Source: Limnohabitans sp. 2KL-27 (GTDB taxonomy: Bacteria; Pseudomonadota; Gammaproteobacteria; Burkholderiales; Burkholderiaceae_C). Taken from it: a stretch of 64,000 nt of DNA. The stretch spans positions 124,853 through 188,852 of the forward strand of contig NZ_CXOP01000002.1 in assembly GCF_001269345.1 (NCBI RefSeq), read 5' to 3'. This document shows, piece after piece, positions 8,561 through 18,407 of this stretch. Made by a program: the position numbers and the translations under genes. The stretch's first letter is position 1, and every line of letters begins with the position of its first letter. The notes under the pieces are model-generated. The model did no database searches. It was given only the letters and a program-made list of their open reading frames with translations, and had not been told where the DNA came from.

Positions 8561-10243
8561 TCAGGCCTTGTTGCGCAATTCGCGACGCAAAATTTTACCC
8601 ACCGGCGTCTTGGGCAATTCGTCACGGAACTCGATCACGCGAGGCTGCTTGTACGCAGTCATATTCTCGCGGCAGTAAGCCATGATCTGCGCCTCGGTCA
8701 GCGCCGGGTCTTTGCGCACGACCACCAGTTTGACGGTCTCGCCGGTTTTTTCGTCGGGCACGCCAATGGCGGCACATTCGAGCACGCCCGGACAAGCCGA
8801 GGCGACTTCTTCGACCTCATTGGGGTAGACGTTGAAGCCGCTGACCAGGATCATGTCTTTTTTGCGGTCCACAATTTTGAAGTAACCGCGCTCGTCCATG
8901 GTGCCCACATCGCCCGACTTGAAGTAGCCGTCGGCGGTCATGGCCTTGGCGGTTTCGTCGGGGCGCTGCCAGTATCCGGCCATCACCTGAGGGCCTTTGA
9001 TGGCGATCTCGCCAGGTGTGCCGGGGGTGGTGACTTCGTTGCCTTCGTCGTCAAGCAGCTTCATCCAGGTGCCAGGAATGGGCACACCAATCGTGCCGGT
9101 GAACTCGGTGCTGGTGGTCGGGTTGCAACTGGCCGACGGGCTGGTTTCGGACAAGCCATAACCTTCGCAGATCGGGCAGCCTGTTTTCTCCAGCCAGAGT
9201 TTGGCCACATTCGGCGTCACGGCGGTGCCGCCACCCAAAGACACTTTCAGGTTGGACCAGTTGACGGTGCCGAAATCCGGGTGATTGGCCAAGCCGTTGA
9301 ACAAGGTGTTGACCGCCGGAAAGCTGTGGAAGGTGTGCTTGGATAACTCTTTGAGCACGGCGGGCAGGTCACGCGGATTGGGGATCAGAATGGTCTTGCC
9401 GCCCATGCGCAGGCTCAGCATCATGTTCACCGTGAAGGCGAAGATGTGGTACAGCGGCAATGCGCAAACCGCAGTGGGTTGTTGTCCGGCCGGAATGCGC
9501 TGCATGACGGGCGAGTTCCAGGCCTCGGACTGCAACACGTTGGCAATCACATTGCGGTGCAGGAGCACCGCGCCCTTGGACACGCCGGTGGTGCCACCGG
9601 TGTACTGCAACACGGCGATGTCGTCGGCCGACAGCTCGGGCTTGCGAAAAGCCTGTTGACGCCCTTTGGCGAGGGCCTCGTTGTAACGCACGGCCTTGGG
9701 CAAATGGAAGACGGGCACCATCTTTTTGACGTGGCGCACCACGTAATTGACCAAATTGCCCTTGAGCAGACCCAAGCGGTCCCCCATGGCGGCCAGCACC
9801 ACATGCTGCACCGGGGTTTGCGCGATGCACTTTTCCAGCGTGGCCGCAAAGTTCTCGATGATCACAATCGCCTTGGCACCCGAATCCTTGAGCTGGTGCT
9901 CCAATTCGCGGGCGGTGTACAGCGGGTTGACGTTGACCACCACCAAACCCGCACGCAACACAGCCGCCACCGCCACCGGATACTGGGGCACATTGGGCAT
10001 CATGATGGCCACGCGATCGCCCTTGCTCAAACCCAAGGATTGCAGGTAAGCGGCCATGGCCAAACTGTCCTGATCAGTTTGGGAAAAGCTGAATTCCTTG
10101 CCCATGAAACTGTAGGCAGCGCGTTCTGAATACTTGGAAAAACTGTCTTCCAGCAACCCCACCAACGAGCTGTACGCGGCGGGATTGATGTCCGCCGGGA
10201 CGCCTTCAGGGTAACTCTTGAGCCAAATGGGATTCGCGTTCAT
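8561..10243 (-). CDS. fadD: long-chain fatty acid-CoA ligase
   Basis: Activates fatty acids to acyl-CoA in two steps through an acyl-AMP, at the inner face of the membrane. The 560-residue adenylate-forming enzyme has the P-loop YTGGTTGVSKGA at about residue 213, the linker motif GYFKSGDVG, and the C-terminal DRKKDMILVSGFNVYP and PKTPVGKILRRELR motifs with the catalytic Lys. Length and motifs match proteobacterial FadD. It is a single gene with its own terminator; the 125 bases upstream end at the pntB terminator. Confidence 0.93.
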   Translation of the reverse strand: MNANPIWLKSYPEGVPADINPAAYSSLVGLLEDSFSKYSERAAYSFMGKEFSFSQTDQDSLAMAAYLQSLGLSKGDRVAIMMPNVPQYPVAVAAVLRAGLVVVNVNPLYTARELEHQLKDSGAKAIVIIENFAATLEKCIAQTPVQHVVLAAMGDRLGLLKGNLVNYVVRHVKKMVPVFHLPKAVRYNEALAKGRQQAFRKPELSADDIAVLQYTGGTTGVSKGAVLLHRNVIANVLQSEAWNSPVMQRIPAGQQPTAVCALPLYHIFAFTVNMMLSLRMGGKTILIPNPRDLPAVLKELSKHTFHSFPAVNTLFNGLANHPDFGTVNWSNLKVSLGGGTAVTPNVAKLWLEKTGCPICEGYGLSETSPSASCNPTTSTEFTGTIGVPIPGTWMKLLDDEGNEVTTPGTPGEIAIKGPQVMAGYWQRPDETAKAMTADGYFKSGDVGTMDERGYFKIVDRKKDMILVSGFNVYPNEVEEVASACPGVLECAAIGVPDEKTGETVKLVVVRKDPALTEAQIMAYCRENMTAYKQPRVIEFRDELPKTPVGKILRRELRNKA

Positions 10244-10315
10244 GTGGGGTACTCCTGCGGTTCAGTCTACCGTAAATCTGACATCTGACTGACGCTAAAA
10301 ACCTCGGGGTTTACG

Positions 10316-10350
10316 CCAAAAAAAAGGGCGAACATGGTTCGCCCTTTTTC
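10316..10350 (-). terminator. terminator after pntB
   Basis: The hairpin AAAGGGCGAAC-ATG-GTTCGCCCTTT is flanked by A runs on the left and T runs on the right, so it works in both directions. It lies just past the pntB stop codon on the minus strand and in front of the fadD promoter region. Confidence 0.88.
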
Positions 10351-10368
10351 CAAAAGTGGGATGGGCTT

Positions 10369-11787
10369 TTAAGCCTTCAAAGCCATCAACACCTCGTCCA
10401 GCATCTTCTTGGCATCGCCAAACAGCATGCGGTTGTTGTCTTTGTAGAACAGGGGGTTGTCCACGCCGGCATAACCGCTGGCCATGGAGCGCTTCATGAC
10501 GATGCTGGTGCGGGCCTTCCAGACTTCGAGCACCGGCATGCCGGCGATCGGGCTGGTCGGGTCGTCTTGCGCGGCCGGGTTCACGATGTCGTTGGCGCCA
10601 ATCACGATGGCCACGTCCGTGTCCGGGAAATCGTCGTTGAGCTCGTCCATCTCGAACACGATGTCGTAGGGCACTTTGGCCTCGGCCAGCAACACGTTCA
10701 TGTGGCCGGGCATGCGGCCTGCCACGGGGTGGATGCCAAAGCGCACGTTCACGCCTTTGTCGCGCAGTGTCTTGGTGATCTCAAACACCGTGTGCTGGGC
10801 TTGGGCCACGGCCATGCCGTAGCCAGGCACCACGATCACGTTTTTGGCTTCGCGCAGCAGCTCGGCGGTCTCGGCGGCCAAGATGGGGCTGACTTCACCT
10901 TGCGGCTCGGCCGCTTCGCCACTTGGCTTGGGCGCGGCGGCCGTGGTGCCAAAGCCACCGGCGATCACGCTGATGAAGCTGCGGTTCATGGCGTTGCACA
11001 TGATGTAGGACAAAATCGCGCCGCTGGAGCCCACCAAGGCACCGATCACGATCAGCAAGTCGTTGCTCAGCATGAAGCCGGTGGCCGCTGCGGCCCAGCC
11101 CGAATAGCTGTTGAGCATGGACACCACCACCGGCATGTCGGCGCCGCCAATGGCCATGACCATGTGGATGCCGAACAGCAATGCGATGGCGGTCATGATG
11201 ACCAAGGGCAGCATGCCTTCTTGCACCGTGTGCGCATTCATGAATTCACGGCCAAAATAAACCACCGCGATCAAACCCACCAGGTTGAGCCAGTGGCGGC
11301 CAGGAAGCAACAAGGGGCTGCCGCCGATGCGGCCGGACAACTTGCCAAACGCCGCCACCGAGCCGGAGAAGGTCACCGCACCAATGAAGATGCCAATGTA
11401 GATTTCACCCGCGTGGATGGCGTGCGCTGCACCTTCCAGATTTTTGGAGGCTTCGGGGTCCACATAAGTGGCATAACCCACCAGCGCCGCCGCCATGCCG
11501 ACCATGCTGTGCATGAGCGCCACCAGCTCGGGCATTTGCGTCATCTGCACTTTGCGCGCAGCGTACAAACCAATGATGGCACCCACCAGCACGGAGCCCA
11601 CGATCATGGGGATGCCCTCGGCCGTGACTTGCGGACCAAAGATGGTGGCCAGCACGGCCAGGCTCATGCCGATCATGCCGTAGAGGTTGCCGCGCCGTGC
11701 GGTTTCTTGGTTGGACAAACCGCCCAGGCTGAGGATGAAGAGAATGGTTGCGCCGATGTAGGCGACCGTGGCCAGACTTGAGTTCAT
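10369..11787 (-). CDS. pntB: NAD(P) transhydrogenase subunit beta
   Basis: Membrane plus NADP(H)-binding subunit of the proton-translocating transhydrogenase, which makes NADPH from NADH using the proton gradient. The 472-residue protein has about nine transmembrane helices in the first 270 residues (domain II). A cytosolic domain III follows, with the [11 protein letters not shown] nucleotide-binding segment and [14 protein letters not shown]. It is the second gene of the pntAB operon, separated from pntA by a 42-base tandem repeat (11802-11885), with GAGA before the start codon. Confidence 0.95.
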   Translation of the reverse strand: MNSSLATVAYIGATILFILSLGGLSNQETARRGNLYGMIGMSLAVLATIFGPQVTAEGIPMIVGSVLVGAIIGLYAARKVQMTQMPELVALMHSMVGMAAALVGYATYVDPEASKNLEGAAHAIHAGEIYIGIFIGAVTFSGSVAAFGKLSGRIGGSPLLLPGRHWLNLVGLIAVVYFGREFMNAHTVQEGMLPLVIMTAIALLFGIHMVMAIGGADMPVVVSMLNSYSGWAAAATGFMLSNDLLIVIGALVGSSGAILSYIMCNAMNRSFISVIAGGFGTTAAAPKPSGEAAEPQGEVSPILAAETAELLREAKNVIVVPGYGMAVAQAQHTVFEITKTLRDKGVNVRFGIHPVAGRMPGHMNVLLAEAKVPYDIVFEMDELNDDFPDTDVAIVIGANDIVNPAAQDDPTSPIAGMPVLEVWKARTSIVMKRSMASGYAGVDNPLFYKDNNRMLFGDAKKMLDEVLMALKA

Positions 11788-11801
11788 AAGTGTCTCTTTT
11801 C

Positions 11802-11885
11802 TTAATCGGTTGGGAACAGCGCTAAAGATCTTTCCCCAAAGACTTAATCAGTCGGGGACAGAGCTGAAGATCTGTCCCCGAAGTC
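11802..11885 (-). repeat. two tandem 42-base imperfect repeats between pntA and pntB
   Basis: 11802-11843 and 11844-11885 are exactly adjacent 42-base units that match at 34 positions. Each has the core GATCT flanked by GGGRACAG and TCCCC. The second unit can form a perfect nine-pair hairpin GGGGACAGA/TCTGTCCCC. The array begins directly after the pntA stop codon and ends 14 bases before the pntB start codon. It resembles a small REP-type intergenic palindrome that has been duplicated. Confidence 0.8.
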
Positions 11886-11886
11886 A

Positions 11887-13488
11887 TTATTTTCTGAACA
11901 TCGCCAGCATGCGCTGGGTGACGGCGAAGCCGCCAAACATGTTGATGGCGGTCAGCACCAGCGCCAAAGCGGCCAAGATGCCGATCAGGGTGTTGGGTCG
12001 GCCGGCCGCAGCCAAGGGCGAAATTTGCACCAGCGCACCAATGGCGATGATGGAGCTGATCGCGTTGGTCACGCTCATGAGCGGGGTGTGCAGGGCCGGC
12101 TTGACGTTCCAGACCACCATGTAGCCCACAAAGCAGGCCAACACAAACACCGTGAAGTGCGACAGGAACGCGGCTGGCGCGTACGCCCCCACCAGCACCA
12201 AGAGCACAGCGGCGACCGCCGACACGATGAGCAACTGGCCGACCGGCATGGGGCCCGAGGGCTCGCCATGGCCGTGGCCTTTTTTGGCGGCCGGCGCGGC
12301 AGCGGGCTTGGGGGCGGGCTTGGGGGCCACCACCAAAGGCGGGGCAGGCCAAGTGATTTCACCGTCCTTGATGACGGTGAGGCCCCGGATCGCGTCGTCT
12401 TCCATGTTGACGTTGATCACGCCGTCCTTGGTCTTGCACAGCTCTTCCGTCAGGCGGAACAGGTTGGTGCCATACAGCGTGGAGGACTGGCGCGCCATGC
12501 GCGAAGCCAAATCGGTGTAACCGACGATGGTCACACCATGCTTGACCACCGCTTTGCCCGGCTCGGTCAGTTCGCAATTGCCGCCTTGCTCGGCGGCCAT
12601 GTCCACGATCACGCTGCCGGGCTTCATGCTTTGCACCATCTCGGCCGTGATCAGCTTGGGCGCGGGTTTGCCGGGAATCAGCGCGGTGGTGATGATGATG
12701 TCGCACTCTTTGGCTTGCTTGGCGTACATCTCGCGCTGCGCGGCCTGGAAGCCTTCGCTCATGACCTTGGCGTAACCGCCACCGCCCGAGCCTTCTTCTT
12801 CGTAGTCCACTTTGACGAACTCACCGCCGAGCGACACGACCTGATCGGCCACTTCGGCGCGGGTGTCGTTGGCGCGCACGATGGCGCCCAGGCTGGCGGC
12901 CGCGCCAATCGCGGCCAACCCCGCCACACCGGCACCGGCAATGAAGACTTTGGCGGGGGGCACTTTGCCCGCGGCCGTGATCTGGCCGTTGAAAAAGCGT
13001 CCAAACGCGTTGGCCGATTCGACCACCGCACGGTAACCACTCACACCGGCCATGGAGGTCAGCGCGTCCATCTTCTGGGCGCGGCTCAATGTGCGGGGCA
13101 AAGCGTCAATGGAGAGCGCCGTGACCTTTTTGGCCGCCAGCTGCTGCATCAAATCGGGGTTTTGGGCCGGCCACAAAAAGCCGATCAAAGTCTGGCCTTC
13201 GTGCATCAAAGCCACTTCGTCAGGCGTTGGGGCCCGCACTTTGAAGACGATGTCGCTGCCAGTCCACAACGCCGCTGCATTCGGTGCAATCGTGGCACCG
13301 GCTTCGACATAGGCGGCGTCCGACAGGTCGGCGAGCTCGCCCGCGCCCTGCTCCACCACCACAGCAAAACCGAGCTTGACCAGTTTGCTGACGGCATCGG
13401 GGACTGAGGCCACCCGTTTTTCACCTGGGAAAATCTCACGGGGCACGCCAATGCGCTGCGGCTTGGGGGCGTTGTCGCCTGTTTGCAT
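11887..13488 (-). CDS. pntA: NAD(P) transhydrogenase subunit alpha (fused alpha1-alpha2)
   Basis: NAD(H)-binding domain I and part of the membrane domain of the proton-pumping transhydrogenase. The 533-residue chain matches the E. coli-type fused PntA. It has an N-terminal alanine dehydrogenase-like region ([14 protein letters not shown]), a Rossmann motif [13 protein letters not shown] near residue 179, then an alanine/proline-rich linker and about four C-terminal transmembrane helices. In many other alpha/betaproteobacteria this subunit is split in two. The start at 13488 is chosen from the family N-terminus; upstream codons in the same frame belong to the promoter region. Confidence 0.95.
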   Translation of the reverse strand: MQTGDNAPKPQRIGVPREIFPGEKRVASVPDAVSKLVKLGFAVVVEQGAGELADLSDAAYVEAGATIAPNAAALWTGSDIVFKVRAPTPDEVALMHEGQTLIGFLWPAQNPDLMQQLAAKKVTALSIDALPRTLSRAQKMDALTSMAGVSGYRAVVESANAFGRFFNGQITAAGKVPPAKVFIAGAGVAGLAAIGAAASLGAIVRANDTRAEVADQVVSLGGEFVKVDYEEEGSGGGGYAKVMSEGFQAAQREMYAKQAKECDIIITTALIPGKPAPKLITAEMVQSMKPGSVIVDMAAEQGGNCELTEPGKAVVKHGVTIVGYTDLASRMARQSSTLYGTNLFRLTEELCKTKDGVINVNMEDDAIRGLTVIKDGEITWPAPPLVVAPKPAPKPAAAPAAKKGHGHGEPSGPMPVGQLLIVSAVAAVLLVLVGAYAPAAFLSHFTVFVLACFVGYMVVWNVKPALHTPLMSVTNAISSIIAIGALVQISPLAAAGRPNTLIGILAALALVLTAINMFGGFAVTQRMLAMFRK

Positions 13489-13606
13489 GAATGTCTCCTC
13501 ACTCAATCCACAAAAAAAGTACGGCCAATATGAAAGCTTAACCGAAGTCAATTCATCCAAGCCCAATGCAAGCCCTTCTCGAAGCTGCCCAAGCCGTTCG
13601 GGCCCG

Positions 13607-13634
13607 ATAATATCAGCCAAAACTGATATTTGAA
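13607..13634 (-). promoter_or_regulatory. pntAB promoter candidate overlapped by an 8-base dyad
   Basis: On the minus strand TTCAAA and TATTAT are spaced by 16 bases, about 120 bases before pntA. A perfect inverted repeat AATATCAG-CCAAAA-CTGATATT (13609-13630) covers the spacer and most of the -10 element, which is what a repressor operator would look like. The regulator is unknown. Confidence 0.5.
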
Positions 13635-13713
13635 TCTGACTTGACCCTGCCAAGCACCCTTTTGGTGCCCCAGGCGAGCACTTGGGCCCTTGGGCACACC
13701 GATAATCCCGGAC

Positions 13714-14208
13714 ATGGACACACGCTGGAAACCCAATGTCACCGTGGCCGCCATCATTGAGCGTGATGGCCGCTACCTGTTGATCGAAGAACATACCCAA
13801 GAAGGTTTGCGCCTGAACAACCCGGCAGGCCACCTGGACCCGGGCGAGTCACCCGCGCAAGCCTGCGCCCGCGAAGCGCTGGAAGAAACGGCCCAACCCT
13901 TCACGCCCACCGCCCTGGTGGGCATTTACCTCTCACGCTTTCAACGACCAGCGACCGGCGAAGACATCACCTATGTGCGCATGGCTTTTTGCGGCGACAT
14001 CGGCGAGCGCCAACCCCATCTGAGCCTGGACGAGGGCATCGTGCGCACACTGTGGATGACACCCGAGGAAGTGCGTGCCAGCGCCGAGCGCCACCGCAGC
14101 CCCCTGGTCTTGCGCTGCATCGAAGACCACCTGGCCGGACAACGCTTCCCGCTGGACGTGATCCACACGGACCCGGCCGTGGCCGATTTGCCACCCTTGT
14201 CGACATGA
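13714..14208 (+). CDS. Nudix hydrolase (NudJ-like)
   Basis: Predicted pyrophosphohydrolase or phosphatase of small phosphorylated metabolites. The 164-residue protein has a complete Nudix box beginning GHLDPGES at about residue 45 and continuing through REALEET (Gx5Ex7REUxEExGU). It resembles E. coli NudJ, which acts on thiamine precursors and lies directly upstream of mnmA. Here mnmA is also nearby (15817), supporting that assignment. The stop codon overlaps the ATG of the next gene (ATGA), so the two are translationally coupled. Confidence 0.85.
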   Translation: MDTRWKPNVTVAAIIERDGRYLLIEEHTQEGLRLNNPAGHLDPGESPAQACAREALEETAQPFTPTALVGIYLSRFQRPATGEDITYVRMAFCGDIGERQPHLSLDEGIVRTLWMTPEEVRASAERHRSPLVLRCIEDHLAGQRFPLDVIHTDPAVADLPPLST

Positions 14209-14963
14209 GCCCCGTTTGGCCCGCCGAAGCCCTGTGGCTGCTCACTGGGGCGGCCGCTTTCGCTGCGGGCGTTCTCAATGCGATCGCCGGCGGCGGTAGT
14301 TTTCTCACCTTTCCCGCCTTGGTGTTTGCCGGGGTGCCCCCCTTGGCGGCCAATGCCACCAGCGCCATGGCCGTCAGCCCGGGTTACTTGGGCAGCGTGC
14401 TGGGTTTTCGCTCGGAGCTGCAAAACCTGCCCCGCGCGATGCTCCAACGCGAAGTGGCGGTGGCCGCTTTAGGCGGCTTGATCGGCGCGGGCCTGCTGTT
14501 GGTCACCCCGGCACGGGTGTTCTCAGGCTTGGTGCCTTGGTTGCTGCTGCTGGCCACGGCGCTGTTTGCGGCCGGCCCCTTGCTCGCCCGACGCAACGCT
14601 GGTCAGGGCCATCCCGCCTGGCGCCTGCCGGGCCTGATGGGTGTGGCCATTTATGGCGGTTACTTCAACGGCGGCTTGGGCATTTTGCTGATGGCCTTGT
14701 ACACCCTGACGGGCGAGGGCCGGCTGAACACGGTCAATGCACTGAAAAACCTCAACTCCTTTGTGCTGTCCCTGTTGTCGGTCGCGGCCTTTGCGGCGGC
14801 CGGGGCCATCGTCTGGCCGCAGGCGCTGTGGATGATGGCACTGGCCACGGCCGGCGGTTGGGCCGGCGCTCGGCTGGCCAAGCGCTTGCCCGTGCGCTGG
14901 GTGCGTTGGCTGGTGGTGGGCACTGGCTTGGTGATGAGCCTGGTGTTTTTTGCGCGCGCTTGA
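14205..14963 (+). CDS. TauE/SafE family sulfite exporter-like permease
   Basis: Membrane protein of 252 residues with seven or eight hydrophobic helices and the duplicated glycine-rich pattern of the TauE/SafE family (GVLNAIAGGGSFLTFP early; AIYGGYFNGGLGILLM in the second half). The family exports sulfite, sulfoacetate or similar anions; the substrate here is unknown. The start ATG at 14205 overlaps the Nudix stop by four bases. A short gap separates it from a convergent transglycosylase gene. Confidence 0.88.
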   Translation: MSPVWPAEALWLLTGAAAFAAGVLNAIAGGGSFLTFPALVFAGVPPLAANATSAMAVSPGYLGSVLGFRSELQNLPRAMLQREVAVAALGGLIGAGLLLVTPARVFSGLVPWLLLLATALFAAGPLLARRNAGQGHPAWRLPGLMGVAIYGGYFNGGLGILLMALYTLTGEGRLNTVNALKNLNSFVLSLLSVAAFAAAGAIVWPQALWMMALATAGGWAGARLAKRLPVRWVRWLVVGTGLVMSLVFFARA

Positions 14964-14971
14964 TGTCGCTT

Positions 14972-15742
14972 TTAGTTGGTTTGGCCACCAGAAGCTGACA
15001 ACGGCTCAACACGGTCAGACAAGGACGGCTTTTGTCCCGCAGCCACTTGGTCCAGCTGGGCTTGTTCGGCAAACACTTTGGCCACATAGCCCCCATCTTC
15101 TGACAAGGCGTAGCCACCCAGGTAGAACTTGAGGCCATCTTCCAGAGAGCCGCCGCGCAGCTTGACCGCATCCGACAAAACCGCCACGCCCACACGCATG
15201 TTGGCAATGGGGTCAAAAGCGGCCAAACGCCCACCATAGGCCTCGTAGCGCTTGACGTGGATGTCCGTCACCACCTGCATCAACCCTTGCGCCCCGGCCG
15301 GACTCTGGACATAAGGATGAAAGTTGGACTCGATGGCCATGACCGCCAAAATGAAATGCGGGGCCAGCTTGGTTTTTTTGGACAAGACATGCGCCTCGGC
15401 CACCAAAGCGGCCAAAGGCTCCGGCGCGACTTTGTATTTGCGCCCCAACCATTGGGCCACCGCGGCCTGGGAGGGCGGCAAGTCCTGCAAACTCACGGCC
15501 GTGGCGCGCTCTGCGGTGTTTTCAGGCAACCAAGACAGCAAGACCTGGCGCTCTCGCAACCAGTTGAACACCGAGCCTTCGGCCGAGTGCAACCATTGCG
15601 GGTTCAGCCACAAAGCCAGAACCAGGCTCACGGCCGTCAAGCCCACCATGGCCAAACCACTGTGGGTGATGATGAACATCCCTTGCGCCACATCGCGCAA
15701 GAATGTTCTGCCTTGTTGGCACCAGTTGCAGTGCTTAGTCAT
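14972..15742 (-). CDS. lytic transglycosylase domain protein (SLT fold)
   Basis: Predicted peptidoglycan lytic transglycosylase. The 256-residue protein has a probable N-terminal membrane anchor (hydrophobic stretch at about residues 22-48) and a C-terminal SLT domain with the catalytic Glu in AIESNFHP, plus SPAGAQGLMQV and a DP..N motif typical of the family. An alternative start lies 11 codons upstream (15775). It is divergent from mnmA with only 74 bases between, so the promoters overlap. Confidence 0.87.
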   Translation of the reverse strand: MTKHCNWCQQGRTFLRDVAQGMFIITHSGLAMVGLTAVSLVLALWLNPQWLHSAEGSVFNWLRERQVLLSWLPENTAERATAVSLQDLPPSQAAVAQWLGRKYKVAPEPLAALVAEAHVLSKKTKLAPHFILAVMAIESNFHPYVQSPAGAQGLMQVVTDIHVKRYEAYGGRLAAFDPIANMRVGVAVLSDAVKLRGGSLEDGLKFYLGGYALSEDGGYVAKVFAEQAQLDQVAAGQKPSLSDRVEPLSASGGQTN

Positions 15743-15816
15743 GAGTTGAGCCCATTGGGCATTATAAATTTGCACCCCTGCACAGACCGATGAGGTCGTC
15801 GCGGGATAATTGCGCC

Positions 15817-16953
15817 ATGCCCCAACTTCACCGTGTGGTCGTCGGCTTGTCCGGCGGCGTCGACTCCGCAGTCACCGCCCATTTGCTCAAGCAACAGGGC
15901 CATGACGTCATTGGCATCTTCATGAAAAATTGGGAAGACGACGATGACAGTGAATACTGCTCTTCGAATGTTGACTTCGTCGATGCAGCAGCGGTCGCGG
16001 ACGTCTTGGGCATCGAGATCGAACACGTCAATTTTGCGTCCGATTACAAAGACCGTGTTTTTTCGGAGTTTCTGCGCGAATACCAAGCCGGGCGCACGCC
16101 CAACCCGGACATCCTGTGCAATGCCGAGATCAAGTTCAAATCCTTTCTGGACCATGCCATGCGGCTGGGCGCAGAAAAAATTGCCACCGGCCACTACGCA
16201 CGGGTGCGGCAGAACAGCGCGAGTGGGCGGCACGAGCTGCTCAAGGGTCTGGACACCAGCAAGGACCAAAGTTATTTTCTGCACCGCCTGAACCAGGCCC
16301 AGTTGTCCAAAACACTGTTCCCCGTGGGCGAGCTGCACAAGACCGAAGTGCGCCGCATCGCCGAAGAGATCGGCTTGCCCAACGCCAAGAAGAAAGACTC
16401 GACCGGCATTTGCTTCATTGGTGAGCGGCCATTCCGCGAATTTTTGAACCGTTACATTTCCAAAGAACCCGGCCCCATCAAAGACCCGTCGGGGCGCACC
16501 ATTGGCCAGCATGTGGGCTTGAGTTTTTACACCTTGGGGCAACGCCAAGGGCTGGGCATTGGCGGCATCAAGGCCAAAGGGGCTCAGCGGGGCGGGGGTG
16601 AACACACCCCTTGGTTTGTGGCGCGCAAAGACATCGACAAAAACACCTTGTGGGTGGTGCAAGGGCACGGCCACCCCTGGCTCCAATCGCCACGCTTGCA
16701 AGCCACCGATGTGAGCTGGTGCGCGGGCCTTGCCCCCGAAACAGGGCGCTATGCGGCCAAGACCCGTTACCGCCAAGCGGATGCGGCTTGCGACTTGCAG
16801 CCCCTGATGCCAGGACAGGGAGCCGCCGGGTTCGAGCTGGCCTTCAGCGAAAACCAGTGGGCCGTCACGCCCGGGCAAAGCGCCGTGGTCTATGACGGTG
16901 AAGTGTGCTTGGGCGGTGGTGTGATCTCTTGGGCCCCCACACTGACAGACTGA
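15817..16953 (+). CDS. mnmA: tRNA-specific 2-thiouridylase MnmA
   Basis: Adds sulfur to U34 of the tRNAs for Lys, Glu and Gln, using ATP and a TusE/IscS persulfide relay. The 378-residue protein has the PP-loop GLSGGVDS at 10-17, the catalytic Cys101 in DILCNAE, and Cys199 in TGICFIGER, which form the active-site pair. The central and beta-barrel domains follow as in the family. The ATG at 15817 gives the conserved start; the frame extends nine codons further without family similarity. Confidence 0.95.
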   Translation: MPQLHRVVVGLSGGVDSAVTAHLLKQQGHDVIGIFMKNWEDDDDSEYCSSNVDFVDAAAVADVLGIEIEHVNFASDYKDRVFSEFLREYQAGRTPNPDILCNAEIKFKSFLDHAMRLGAEKIATGHYARVRQNSASGRHELLKGLDTSKDQSYFLHRLNQAQLSKTLFPVGELHKTEVRRIAEEIGLPNAKKKDSTGICFIGERPFREFLNRYISKEPGPIKDPSGRTIGQHVGLSFYTLGQRQGLGIGGIKAKGAQRGGGEHTPWFVARKDIDKNTLWVVQGHGHPWLQSPRLQATDVSWCAGLAPETGRYAAKTRYRQADAACDLQPLMPGQGAAGFELAFSENQWAVTPGQSAVVYDGEVCLGGGVISWAPTLTD

Positions 16954-16978
16954 GGACCTTCGGCCTGTTCTTGGGCCC

Positions 16979-18313
16979 TCAATGGCCCGCGTTTTTCAGC
17001 TTTTCATGAATTTTCCGGGTCGTGCGCCAAACGCCCCACAGCACAAACGGCACCAACACCCCGACCGCCACTTCCGGCTGAACAGGCACACCCGCCGCAT
17101 GGATGGCTTTGGCCCCGTACAACAACAGGCTGACCACGTAATAAGAGATGGCCGCGATCGACAGGCCTTCCACCGTGCTTTGCAAGCGCAGCTGCAAGGC
17201 TTGCCCTTTGGTGAGTTTTTCGAGCAGCACCTGGTTTTGTGCCTCGGTGGCAATGTCCACGCGCGTGCGCAGCAAGGCGCTGGAGCGCGAGACCCGCTCG
17301 GCCAAAGAGGCCAAGCGCTTTTCGGTGGCCTGCACCGTGGCCATGGCTGGCGACAAACGGCGCTGCATGAATTCGCCCAGGGTCTGGGTGCCCGAGATCG
17401 GCCGCTCGCGCAACTCGGCCAAACGCTGACTGACCAGCGTGTCATAAGCCCGTGTGGCCGAAAAACGGAATCCATGCTCGGCCGTCGCACGCTCGATGCG
17501 GGCGGCCAGGGACACCAGCAAGTCGAGCAAGGCCTGGTCGGTTTCGCCCTTGCTTTCGAGCAAACCGGTGATGTCGGCCAGCTGCGATTCGGCGGCTGAC
17601 AACATGGCGGACAAATTCTTGGCCACGGGCAAGCCGCGCAAGGCCATCAGCCGATAGGTCTCCATCTCGAGCAGGCGCTGCGAAATGCGCCCGGCACGCG
17701 CTTCGGTGGTGCCATCGGGGGCCAACACCAGCATGCGCTCAAAACCATCTTCACCGATGCGGAAATGGGTCAGGATGCACGAGTGCGGCATACCTTCGGT
17801 GGTGTTGCCCATGCGGGAGGCCAGCACCGCCCCCGGTCCAAGCCAGGCTTGTGCGGTGGCGATCAGGTCCGGCTGATTCATGTCGGCGTGCAACATGCCC
17901 AAATGAATGGCCGCCATGGTTTGCCCGGGCAAGCCACGCAGCCACTCGGTGCCGACCTCCACATGGGTTGCCAGCTCGGGCTGCTCGGCACCCCAGCCGG
18001 CGTTGTCGGGCAAGGATTGCACGATGGAGTAACGCGTGAATTCGGTGTGCCGTTCCCATTTCACCGTGAAATGGTCGCATCGCAAGCGCAGGAAATTGCC
18101 CTGCAAGCTCTCGAGGGTCAAGTCGGCGTGACCGGGCAAAAGGCGCAAATGTGCCCATTCCTGCTCCCGGGTCACCCCTGCATTGAGCACCGCCACATAA
18201 ACGATCAAGGCAGGCAAGCGCACCCGGGCTGAGGGCCGGGCGTGCACTTCGTTGTGCAATTCACGCCGCAGGGCGTCTTCATGGGGCAAAAACCGGGATG
18301 TGATTTCGTTCAT
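16979..18313 (-). CDS. DUF3422 membrane protein
   Basis: A 444-residue member of the DUF3422 family, of unknown function. The N-terminal part is soluble, with the conserved LHNEVHARP motif at about residues 19-27. A helical, coiled-coil-like stretch lies at about 220-370, and one or two hydrophobic segments near the C-terminus are followed by a basic tail. This layout suggests an inner-membrane protein with a large cytosolic domain. It is convergent with mnmA (25 bases) and follows the SLAC1-like gene on the same strand. Confidence 0.85.
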   Translation of the reverse strand: MNEITSRFLPHEDALRRELHNEVHARPSARVRLPALIVYVAVLNAGVTREQEWAHLRLLPGHADLTLESLQGNFLRLRCDHFTVKWERHTEFTRYSIVQSLPDNAGWGAEQPELATHVEVGTEWLRGLPGQTMAAIHLGMLHADMNQPDLIATAQAWLGPGAVLASRMGNTTEGMPHSCILTHFRIGEDGFERMLVLAPDGTTEARAGRISQRLLEMETYRLMALRGLPVAKNLSAMLSAAESQLADITGLLESKGETDQALLDLLVSLAARIERATAEHGFRFSATRAYDTLVSQRLAELRERPISGTQTLGEFMQRRLSPAMATVQATEKRLASLAERVSRSSALLRTRVDIATEAQNQVLLEKLTKGQALQLRLQSTVEGLSIAAISYYVVSLLLYGAKAIHAAGVPVQPEVAVGVLVPFVLWGVWRTTRKIHEKLKNAGH

Positions 18314-18407
18314 GATGGCATTTTGCCGAGATTATTAAAACAGAACACCCTGATCCACAGAATTGTCAGGCTGCCCCAGCGCAGCGCCCCATTTTTGACG
18401 CGGTCGC

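Noticed and set aside
7793..9346. A 517-codon open frame on the plus strand
   Set aside because: It covers the antisense of mtnN and the fadD 3' half and runs through the fadD terminator hairpin, so it is not a gene.
12025..13407. A 460-codon open frame on the plus strand
   Set aside because: Antisense of pntA; no motif, and composition typical of a shadow frame.
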